Assembly: GCF_002252625.1 (NCBI RefSeq)
Contig: NZ_NQKW01000021.1
Location: 1-48,054, forward strand
Direction: 5' to 3'
DNA from: Synechococcus sp. 1G10
Lineage (GTDB): Bacteria; Cyanobacteriota; Cyanobacteriia; PCC-6307; Cyanobiaceae
Length of the DNA stretch: 48,054 bases
The position numbers and the translations under genes were made by a program. How positions within the stretch are numbered: the first letter of the stretch is position 1; every line of letters begins with the position of its first letter. The notes under the pieces were generated by a model that was not told the origin of the DNA, did not search any database, and saw only the letters and a list, made by a program, of their open reading frames with translations. This document shows, in pieces, positions 41,691 through 48,054 of the stretch.

Positions 41691-42935
41691 ATGACCGGCA
41701 CCCTCGCCCGCCCCGAAACCAGCCTTGCGGGCCTCCCCGCCGACTGGGCCAGCAACCCCCGCTACGACACCCTGATCCGCCGCCGCAAGACCCGCAGCGT
41801 GCGCGTCGGCGACATCTGGGTGGGCAGTGATCACCCGGTGGTGGTGCAGTCGATGATCAACGAGGACACCCTCGACATCGCGGGCGCCACCGCCGGCATC
41901 CGCCGCCTGCACGAAGCGGGCTGCGAGATCGTGCGGCTGACGGTGCCCAGCCTGGCCCACGCCAAGGCGGTGGGTGAGATTCGCAAGCGTCTTCTAGACA
42001 GCTACCAGAGCGTTCCTCTGGTGGCCGATGTGCACCACAACGGCATGAAGATCGCCCTGGAGGTAGCCCAGCACGTCGACAAGGTGCGGATCAATCCGGG
42101 CCTTTATGTGTTCGACAAGCCCGATCCCAACCGCACCGAGTTCACGCCCGAGGAAGTGGCGGCGATCGGCGCGCGCATCCAGGCCACACTCGAACCGCTG
42201 GTGAGCCTGCTCAAGGAGCAGGACAAGGGCCTGCGCATCGGCGTGAACCACGGCTCCCTGGCCGAACGCATGCTGTTCACCTACGGCGACACGCCGCTGG
42301 GGATGGTGGAGAGCGCCATGGAGTTCATCCAGATCTGCGATCGCCTCGACTTCCACAACATCGTGGTGTCGATGAAAGCCTCAAGGGCGCCCGTGATGCT
42401 GGCCGCCTACCGGATGATGGCCGACCGCATGGACGCCGCCGGCTTCCGCTACCCGCTGCACCTGGGCGTCACCGAAGCGGGCGACGGCGACTACGGCCGC
42501 ATCAAGAGCACCGCCGGCATCGCCACCCTGCTGGCCGAGGGCCTCGGTGACACCATCCGCGTGTCGCTCACCGAGGCGCCCGAGAAGGAGATTCCGGTCT
42601 GCTACTCGATCCTGCAGGCCCTGGGCCTGCGCAAAACGATGGTCGAATACGTGGCCTGCCCCAGCTGCGGCCGCACCCTCTTCAACCTCGAGGAGGTGCT
42701 ACATGTGGTGCGCAACGCCACCGCCCACCTCACCGGCCTCGACATCGCCGTGATGGGCTGCATCGTCAACGGACCCGGCGAGATGGCCGACGCCGACTAC
42801 GGCTACGTGGGCAAAACCCCTGGCACCATCTCCCTTTACCGCGGCCGCGATGAGATCCGTCGGGTGCCGGAAGCCGAAGGCGTGGAGGCGCTGATCGCCC
42901 TGATCAAGGAGGACGGTCGCTGGGTCGATCCCTGA
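41691..42935 (+). CDS. ispG: IspG/GcpE, HMBPP synthase of the MEP isoprenoid pathway
   Basis: 414 residues from ATG 41691 (an in-frame GTG at 41664 would add nine). TIM-barrel part: [71 protein letters not shown]. Fe-S part: [15 protein letters not shown] and [20 protein letters not shown] supply the three cluster cysteines and the Glu ligand. It turns methylerythritol cyclodiphosphate into HMBPP, using electrons from ferredoxin in cyanobacteria. The [12 protein letters not shown] segment is typical of the cyanobacterial enzyme. Essential core gene. Confidence 0.96.
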   Translation: MTGTLARPETSLAGLPADWASNPRYDTLIRRRKTRSVRVGDIWVGSDHPVVVQSMINEDTLDIAGATAGIRRLHEAGCEIVRLTVPSLAHAKAVGEIRKRLLDSYQSVPLVADVHHNGMKIALEVAQHVDKVRINPGLYVFDKPDPNRTEFTPEEVAAIGARIQATLEPLVSLLKEQDKGLRIGVNHGSLAERMLFTYGDTPLGMVESAMEFIQICDRLDFHNIVVSMKASRAPVMLAAYRMMADRMDAAGFRYPLHLGVTEAGDGDYGRIKSTAGIATLLAEGLGDTIRVSLTEAPEKEIPVCYSILQALGLRKTMVEYVACPSCGRTLFNLEEVLHVVRNATAHLTGLDIAVMGCIVNGPGEMADADYGYVGKTPGTISLYRGRDEIRRVPEAEGVEALIALIKEDGRWVDP

Positions 42936-43036
42936 CGAGTCACATCCTGACTTGCCTTTGACCGTCTTCGATCCCTCGCCCAGCCCTGCAGCTGGGGCTA
43001 GCTTGGGTGGACAGTCAAGCTCCAGGGAATCAGCCA

Positions 43037-44371
43037 ATGGGCAGGGGTCGCACCAGCATCGCCGTTCTCGCCGGACTGGGTGCCTGCACCACCGCTGTGA
43101 TCGTCGGCACCGACTGGCTGGGCTCCCCGAGCGCCGCCTCGTTGATCACCGACAGTCCGAAGGAGGTGATGGATCAGGCCTGGCAGATCGTCTTCCGCGA
43201 CTACCTCGACACCACCGGCAAATACACACCTGATCAATGGCGCAAGCTGCGCCGCGACTTGCTGGCCAAGAGCTACGGCAGCACCAAGGAAAGCTATGAG
43301 GCGATCCGGGGGATGCTCGGCACCCTCGATGATCCCTACACCCGCTTCATGGATCCGCGGGAGTTCAAGGAGATGCAGATCGACACCTCGGGAGAACTCT
43401 CCGGGGTGGGCATCCAGCTGAGTCTCGACAAGGAGACCAAGGAGCTGGTGGTGATCTCACCGATCGACGGCTCCCCCGCCTCTGAAGCCGGCGTGCAGCC
43501 CAAAGACGTGATCGTCTCGATCGACGGCAAGAGCACCAAGGGGATGAGCACCGAGGATGCGGTCAAACTGATCCGCGGCCAGGCCGGCACCAAGGTCACC
43601 CTGCAGCTTCGCCGCCGCAGCCAGGTGGTCACGGTGCCACTCACCCGGGCGCGCATCGAGCTGCATGCGGTCGAGCACCAGATCAACACCGGCGCCGGCG
43701 GCGTGAAGGTGGGCTACATCCGCCTGAAACAGTTCAACGCCAACGCCGCCAAGGACATGCGCGCTGCCCTGCGCGATCTGGAGCAGAAAGGGGTGCAGGG
43801 CTACGTCATCGACCTGCGCAGCAACCCCGGTGGGCTGCTGATGGCGAGCGTGGAAATTGCCCGTCAGTTGCTTGATGAGGGCATCATCGTCTCCACCCGC
43901 ACGCGTGACGGCATCCAGGACGTGCGTCGCGCCAATGGCCGCGCCCTGACCAAATCACCGATCGTGGTGCTGGTCAACGAAGGCTCCGCCAGTGCCAGCG
44001 AGATTCTCTCCGGCGCCCTTCAGGACAACAAGCGGGCCGTGTTGGTGGGCCAGAAAACCTTCGGCAAGGGTCTGGTGCAATCGGTGCGTGGGCTCTCCGA
44101 TGGCTCCGGCATGACCGTGACCATCGCCAAGTACCTCACCCCCAGCGGCCGCGACATCCACAAGCACGGCATCGCCCCGGATGTGTCGGTGAAGCTGAGC
44201 GAAGCGGAAGCCTCCAAGCTCAAGCTGGAAGATCTGGGCACCTCCAAGGATGTGCAGTACCGGGCGGCTGAATCCACCCTTATGAAGAAGCTGCGTGAAA
44301 CCAGCGCCTCCCGCACCACCTTCAATCCCACCAGCGCCAATCTGCCGGCCGCCCTGCCCGTTCAGCGATAG
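43037..44371 (+). CDS. carboxyl-terminal processing protease (CtpA family)
   Basis: 444 residues. Signal peptide or anchor (TSIAVLAGLGACTTAVIVGT), then a helical part (AWQIVFRDYLDTTGKYTPDQ, TLDDPYTRFMDPREFKEM), a PDZ domain (~105-195, GVGIQLSLDKE ... IDGSPASEAGVQPKDVIVSI) and the S41 catalytic core: GYVIDLRSNPGGLL, VLVNEGSASASEI with the nucleophile Ser, and LVGQKTFGKGLVQ with the catalytic Lys. CtpA proteins mature the photosystem II D1 protein at its C-terminus in the thylakoid lumen; paralogues CtpB/CtpC have other targets, and which one this is cannot be told here. ATG 43037 is preferred over GTG 43007. Confidence 0.92.
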   Translation: MGRGRTSIAVLAGLGACTTAVIVGTDWLGSPSAASLITDSPKEVMDQAWQIVFRDYLDTTGKYTPDQWRKLRRDLLAKSYGSTKESYEAIRGMLGTLDDPYTRFMDPREFKEMQIDTSGELSGVGIQLSLDKETKELVVISPIDGSPASEAGVQPKDVIVSIDGKSTKGMSTEDAVKLIRGQAGTKVTLQLRRRSQVVTVPLTRARIELHAVEHQINTGAGGVKVGYIRLKQFNANAAKDMRAALRDLEQKGVQGYVIDLRSNPGGLLMASVEIARQLLDEGIIVSTRTRDGIQDVRRANGRALTKSPIVVLVNEGSASASEILSGALQDNKRAVLVGQKTFGKGLVQSVRGLSDGSGMTVTIAKYLTPSGRDIHKHGIAPDVSVKLSEAEASKLKLEDLGTSKDVQYRAAESTLMKKLRETSASRTTFNPTSANLPAALPVQR

Positions 44372-44781
44372 GGCGCCAGCCCGAAACCCTCGCTCTGACT
44401 TGGGCTCCTGTCGGTGATTCCCGGTCCGTTTATAGGCCAGGGGGCGACGGGCACCGGCCTGGTGGCGATGCGGCTGCCGCTGCGATCTAGCCGGGCCATC
44501 AGGGAGCGACAGCCGCCGGCCGCGCCGATGGCCTGCCCCAGGCGGCGGGGGTCGATCGAGCGTTCCCAACCCACCGGCCATCTGCGGCGGCGACCCTGCT
44601 GATCGATCAGGGCACGGGCCTCGTCATCGCCGATACGGCCCTCTTGATAGAGGCACTGGACCACGGCCAGAGTGTCGACCGGCAACGAACTCGAACCCGA
44701 ACTCAGACCCTGGCGGTAGCCATAACCCCCGCCGAACTGGCCAAGTGCGCTCAGAAGCAGTGAAAGCAGAAGGTTGTTCAT
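44362..44781 (-). CDS. exported protein of unknown function, 139 aa
   Basis: Starts MNNLLLSLLLSALGQFGGGYG, a short signal peptide. The middle holds VDTLAVVQCLYQEGRIGDDEARALIDQ, a helical hairpin with the look of a SHOCT-like short domain, followed by a basic stretch and a cysteine in GAAGGCRSLMARLDR. The tail overlaps the end of the protease gene by ten bases on the opposite strand. Its ATG overlaps the stop of the HEATH-motif gene (four bases), so the two are one operon. Confidence 0.65.
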   Translation of the reverse strand: MNNLLLSLLLSALGQFGGGYGYRQGLSSGSSSLPVDTLAVVQCLYQEGRIGDDEARALIDQQGRRRRWPVGWERSIDPRRLGQAIGAAGGCRSLMARLDRSGSRIATRPVPVAPWPINGPGITDRSPSQSEGFGLAPYR

Positions 44782-45275
44782 CGGAGCGAAGGGGTACGAA
44801 AGGCGAGGCCGGCAGAGGAGCGCCGACCGCAGTAGCGATCGAACAGCCGGATCACCTGATCGGGTGGCAGCTGGGCGGTGTAGCGGGCCTCCAGTTCGCT
44901 GAGGCGCTCCCGGGCTGGATAGCTCTGCAGGGAGCGCCACTCGAGCGGTGCCCGGTTGGCCAGAGTGGCCGCCATCGCCCTGTGGTGACGCGGATCCGTG
45001 ATCGGACCGCCTCGGCAGACCTGCATCCGATGGGTGGCTTCATGAGCCAGGGTGTTCCACACTGCAACCGGATCGCTGTGCACGCGGCAGACCACGATCG
45101 TCTCGCTGCTCGGGTGATACAGGCCCTGGAGACCACGCTGACCGCAGTCCCGCTGCTTCACCCTCACGCCGTTGGCTGCCAGACGATCTCGCAGGATGTC
45201 GATGGCTCGCCAGTGATCAAGAGCCTTTGCCGGGGCAGGCACCAGGCTCAGCAGCAGAGCGGCGAAACAAGCCAT
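44778..45275 (-). CDS. exported HEATH-motif protein, metallopeptidase-like
   Basis: 165 residues from ATG 45275, with a signal peptide (MACFAALLLSLVPAPAKA). The core VWNTLAHEATHRMQVCRGGP contains HEXXH, the zinc-binding motif of many metallopeptidases, and cysteines (RDCGQ, VVCRV, VCRGG, RYCGR) that could form disulphides. A third zinc ligand is not obvious. The protein is small for a peptidase, so it may bind metal without cleaving. A related gene lies at 46553-47002. Upstream GTG at 45344 is possible but less likely. Confidence 0.7.
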   Translation of the reverse strand: MACFAALLLSLVPAPAKALDHWRAIDILRDRLAANGVRVKQRDCGQRGLQGLYHPSSETIVVCRVHSDPVAVWNTLAHEATHRMQVCRGGPITDPRHHRAMAATLANRAPLEWRSLQSYPARERLSELEARYTAQLPPDQVIRLFDRYCGRRSSAGLAFRTPSLR

Positions 45276-45493
45276 AGGTCCAACCCCGGACCACTGGCGG
45301 TGGGCCGAACGACCTGGGGTCGGTGGCAGCAGCGAACGGGCCACGACAACGACTTATTACTCCTCCACCCTGACGCTGGGGGGCAGCCAAACGATGACAG
45401 GGAAGGCCCCAGGTTCTGACTGGATGTGTCCGGCCGGGTCCCCCGGATTCAGGCGGACAGTTTCGGCCTGACAGGCTCCCGGCCTGACCAAAT

Positions 45494-45682
45494 TCAGGCC
45501 GCGCCCGTTACGGGCTGCATCAGGCCGCCACCTGGGTTGGAATCGTCGTCGTCGTTCTCCTGGTCGTTCTGGAAAAGGGCAAACAGGCCGAGGGCCAGCA
45601 CGCTGATCAGAGCTGAGGCGAGCGCATAGCCGCTCTGAAGACCAGCCGTGACGCCGCCGTATCCACCCACCAGTTCGCCCAT
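45494..45682 (-). CDS. small single-span membrane protein, 62 aa
   Basis: MGELVGGYGGVTAGLQSGYA then LASALISVLALGLFALFQND, a single membrane span, followed by an acidic tail (QENDDDDSNPGGG). The Gly/Tyr-rich start and acidic end recall conserved short membrane proteins of cyanobacteria, but I cannot name it. It has its own upstream region of ~100 AT-rich bases. The 140 bases after its stop hold no gene. Confidence 0.6.
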   Translation of the reverse strand: MGELVGGYGGVTAGLQSGYALASALISVLALGLFALFQNDQENDDDDSNPGGGLMQPVTGAA

Positions 45683-45783
45683 GTCCGCGTTTCAGTTCTT
45701 CACACTGTAACGAACTTTTGCGCAGATGAGACAAAAGACATTCTGAAGCCTTCCTTAATTCGCCCTGGTTGGAGCTGGCGGCT

Positions 45784-46071
45784 TCACCACAACCGGTCGT
45801 CCCCACGCCGCAGGGCCTGCACCTTCCTCTCCAGCACCACCAAGGCCGGGACCAGGGTGAGGGCATTGGCGACGATCAGGGGCCCATCACCAGTGATCAG
45901 GCCATAGATCCCCCAAGCCGTGATCCCCAGCGTGAACAACAGGTACATGCGCAGAGAGATGCCGCGGGTGTCGCCGCTGCGGACGGTCTTGATCGCCTGA
46001 GGGAAGAAGCTCAACGTCGTGAGGGTGGCGGCTCCGTAGCCCAGAAGCATCACGGGCAGGGGCTGGGTCAT
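45784..46071 (-). CDS. SemiSWEET-type sugar transporter (MtN3/PQ-loop)
   Basis: 95 residues with three membrane spans, the size of a SemiSWEET, which works as a dimer to let sugars cross the membrane down their gradient. Signatures: LTTLSFFPQAIKTVRSGDTR (PQ-loop Pro-Gln) followed by GISLRMYLLFTLGITAWGIY, and a third span LIVANALTLVPALVVL. A charged tail ends in the cytosol. Stands alone. Confidence 0.85.
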   Translation of the reverse strand: MTQPLPVMLLGYGAATLTTLSFFPQAIKTVRSGDTRGISLRMYLLFTLGITAWGIYGLITGDGPLIVANALTLVPALVVLERKVQALRRGDDRLW

Positions 46072-46241
46072 GGCTGGGGCGGGAACCGAGCGAATTGTCT
46101 CCGACGCAGTTTCCTCCGACGCAGTTTTTCCCTCCCTCAGCAGCCGATGGCGCTTACACAGGGGTGGGATCCTCGTCGTGATCAGCCAGATCAGGGGGTC
46201 CTCGTTGGTCGGTGCGCCGAACGCCGGTGGAGAGAAACCGT

Positions 46242-46454
46242 TCAGGCCGCAGCCGCCTCTCCCGTCCTCTCCTGGAGGAGTTCCCAGAGCAGCCGGTAGG
46301 CAGCGGTGTTTTCCTTCGTCCAGACGGCCCTACCGGGATGGAGCCGGTTCACGCGCACCGCGAGAGCGCGTCGGCTGGGGAGAAGCGCGTGCAGCTCAAG
46401 CACACACAAGGCCGCCGCCAGATCAGTTTCTGAAAACGACATGCTCATGGCCAT
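46242..46454 (-). CDS. small unknown protein, 70 aa
   Basis: ATG 46454 is preceded by GGAAGG at six bases, a good ribosome-binding site. The peptide (SFSETDLAAALCVLELHALL, AVRVNRLHPGRAVWTKENTA, AYRLLWELLQERTGEAAAA) is helical and soluble. It faces the HEATH-motif gene at 46553 divergently. No family recognised. Confidence 0.5.
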   Translation of the reverse strand: MAMSMSFSETDLAAALCVLELHALLPSRRALAVRVNRLHPGRAVWTKENTAAYRLLWELLQERTGEAAAA

Positions 46455-46552
46455 CGCAAGCCTTCCAAAAGCTCGCGCGTCCAACCTGGAGGCGCAAGAT
46501 GGGACGTCACAGAACTCATGGATGCTGATCGGACCGCATCCTCCTCCCCGCC

Positions 46553-47002
46553 ATGGCGATGACGATCCTGGCCAGCGGCTCGATCGCCCTCCTGGCTATG
46601 TCGCTCCACTCCCTCCCCGCCGATCTCCAGCCGGTGGCGGCTGAGCTTCGTCGCCATGGCTTCAGGCTGAAGCTCGCCCCGCCTCCTGTTCAGGGAACGT
46701 ACGGGCTTTATCAGGCCAAGACCAGGACCCTCTGGGTGGCCCCGATCGCGTTCGAACTCGGGATCGGCCGTCAGACCTTCCTCCATGAGGCCACGCATGC
46801 CGCCCAGAGCTGCCCCGACGGCACCCTCAGACCGATCGGCTGGAACGTGACCTTGGCGCCGGTAGTGGAGCGTGAAATCAGCGGCATCCTCACGACCCGA
46901 TATCACCACAGCAATCGGATCATCGAGCAGGAAGCGTTCGCGATGCAGGGCCAAGCCGATGCACCACAGAGGATCATCGCGGCCCTCCGCAAGCGCTGTT
47001 GA
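46553..47002 (+). CDS. second HEATH-motif protein, paralogue of 44778-45275
   Basis: 149 residues. A short hydrophobic start (MTILASGSIALLAMSLHSLP), then LRRHGFRLKLAPPPVQGTYG, TLWVAPIAFELGIGRQTFLH and FLHEATHAAQSCPDGTLRPI with the same HEATH motif as the upstream exported protein; the order (short N-terminal helix, strand, HEATH, cysteine, long helix with EQEAFAMQ) is shared. A Glu in the last helix could be a third zinc ligand. Likely exported or periplasmic. Family function unknown. Confidence 0.7.
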   Translation: MAMTILASGSIALLAMSLHSLPADLQPVAAELRRHGFRLKLAPPPVQGTYGLYQAKTRTLWVAPIAFELGIGRQTFLHEATHAAQSCPDGTLRPIGWNVTLAPVVEREISGILTTRYHHSNRIIEQEAFAMQGQADAPQRIIAALRKRC

Positions 47003-47109
47003 GTGATCACCAAGCAGCCCGAAGCAGCCTCATCGGCGTGAATCCATTCTCCCAGCGACAACTCCCTGACTGCCCTGGATACGCATGATGCGACACTTTC
47101 GAACTGAGC

Positions 47110-47601
47110 ATGAAGTCCAATTTCGTCAGTTCGAGCTATTCGGCTTCAAAACGAAACACTGGTAGTGTTCAAGCAGTGGTCGGCAGGCTGAATTCCATGT
47201 CCACCCTTCGAAAGCGAGGAACCACGGCAGGCCTGGTGTTAGGCCCAGCTGCTCTGGCGACTGGCTGTGTTGCCACGGTCCTGATGCTCAGCCAGCCCAC
47301 CGCAAGAACCCAGCCTTACCAGATCTATCCCAAGCTGAATCCTGGCGACCCCAATGAGGAGCGACAGTGGAACCCGACCGCTGGGCGGCTTGAAGCCGCT
47401 TGCCAGGTCACGGCCAACTTCAACATCTGCTTGACCTACTATCAACTATGGTGCAGCTATGGATTCCAGAAAGCCTGCTACTTCCAGCAGTTGGGCACAG
47501 CCAATCCACAACTTTTCCAGCAAGCCATGATCGCTAACAGCGCCTGTACACGGGGAGAGCCGAATGCCTGCAACTGGTTAAGTCAGCGTTTTGGACTTTG
47601 A
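47110..47601 (+). CDS. membrane-anchored or exported Cys-rich protein
   Basis: 163 residues from ATG 47110; an ATG at 47197 (MSTLRKRGTTAG) gives a cleaner signal-anchor (LVLGPAALATGCVATVLMLS) and may be the true start. The mature end holds six cysteines in a pattern seen in Sel1-like or short disulphide repeats: AACQVTANFNICLTYYQLWC, FQKACYFQQLG, NSACTRGEPNACNWLSQ. The unit C..(6-7)..C recurs, which fits stacked helical hairpins. No name assigned. Confidence 0.65.
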   Translation: MKSNFVSSSYSASKRNTGSVQAVVGRLNSMSTLRKRGTTAGLVLGPAALATGCVATVLMLSQPTARTQPYQIYPKLNPGDPNEERQWNPTAGRLEAACQVTANFNICLTYYQLWCSYGFQKACYFQQLGTANPQLFQQAMIANSACTRGEPNACNWLSQRFGL

Positions 47602-48054
47602 GCACTGAAGCTGGTGCTGTGTTTATAGCCCAGAAAATCTTTTGCCGGGCCAGAAACGCTACAAGCACTCTACACCCCTACATCAGATACCAGCCAGCTG
47701 GGTATTCCGATAAATCAGGAAGCGTATCGCGACTCTGAAGACGTTGCCTGCACAATCCAGTCAGCTTGGCAGTCTTGTGGAGACTGTGCTTCTGAGCCCT
47801 AAAAGATTTAACTGGAGCTTTCGTGCCATAGATCGCACCCAACGCTGGTCCTCATATCTTTTCCCTTCACGACTCCAATGCCATTACTAAGGCAAAGCGG
47901 CCAGTCTCCAGCAGGGCACCTCGAAAAATAAGTTTGACTTGCCAGAATGCTGCCATGCAGATACAATAGATGCGTTGAAAGCGCCAAATCAATGGGGCAG
48001 CGTGGCTTTTGGGATGAAGAGCAGCGAATCCACAAACTGCATCAAAAGAACCCC
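47602..48054. other. gene-free window end
   Basis: No gene can be supported in these 450 bases on either strand; the sequence is AT-richer than the core. A partial dyad (ATACCAGC / GCTGGGTAT) at about 47687-47706 is the only structure noticed. Confidence 0.4.

Noticed and set aside
1-48054. tRNA, rRNA or CRISPR arrays.
   Set aside because: I saw no T-loop/acceptor pair that folds and no regularly spaced repeat array on either strand.

Overview
The window looks like an accessory-rich stretch of a high-GC unicellular cyanobacterium of the Synechococcus/Cyanobium picocyanobacterial group. This rests on a DUF1651 protein, a cyanobacterial AbrB-like regulator, many small exported proteins of the kind these genomes carry, an IspG with its plant/cyanobacterial-type core, a CtpA-family processing protease, and the remnant of a short group-3 sigma factor. 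Assignments are by reading motifs; no search was run.

Layout. (1) 1-2.35 kb: a MotA/TolQ/ExbB-type channel gene (cut by the window edge), two overlapping MotB/ExbD-like genes, then a gene joining an ScoMcrA-type SRA-like domain to an HNH nuclease (type IV restriction-like). (2) 2.35-18 kb: an accessory region crowded with small exported proteins (some with lysozyme-inhibitor-like domains), a terminase remnant, a ferritin-like gene bracketed by a direct repeat, YedK, a nuclease gene with an in-frame stop, an AbrB-like regulator, an HD hydrolase, a META-domain protein and a CPBP membrane protease. Several genes here carry single lesions. (3) 18.5-35.15 kb: an integrated mobile element. It holds an intact large terminase, ArdA antirestriction protein, a short tyrosine recombinase, a very large primase-helicase (VapE/VirE type), a ribbon-helix-helix protein, a topoisomerase VIII-like single-chain type IIB topoisomerase, an excisionase-like HTH protein and a large serine recombinase. 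(4) 35.15-48 kb: core chromosome: the amputated sigma gene, an SGNH hydrolase, a PhnCDE-type ABC transporter, an aminotransferase, family-4 uracil-DNA glycosylase, ispG, a carboxyl-terminal protease, two related exported HEATH-motif proteins, and a SemiSWEET transporter.

The most striking arrangement is at 35.15 kb. The sigma factor reads normally through region 2.2 and stops matching at codon ~93 (AVPY), 36 bp before the start codon of the serine recombinase, which lies in the same orientation. This has the architecture of an element that splits a sigma gene, as the skin element splits sigK in Bacillus, and transcription of the sigma gene would run into the recombinase. The other half of the sigma gene is not recognisable in this window. 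Within the element, the topoisomerase VIII-like gene and the primase-helicase suggest autonomous replication; a cluster of TCTGGTCC-type repeats around an AT-rich patch inside the replicase gene is a candidate origin.

Other signals worth attention: a hairpin-plus-tail element repeated ahead of two exported-protein genes; a 58-base direct repeat downstream of both terminase genes that encodes the same short N-terminus (MGPVQK); and a cluster of genes each broken by one stop or frameshift.
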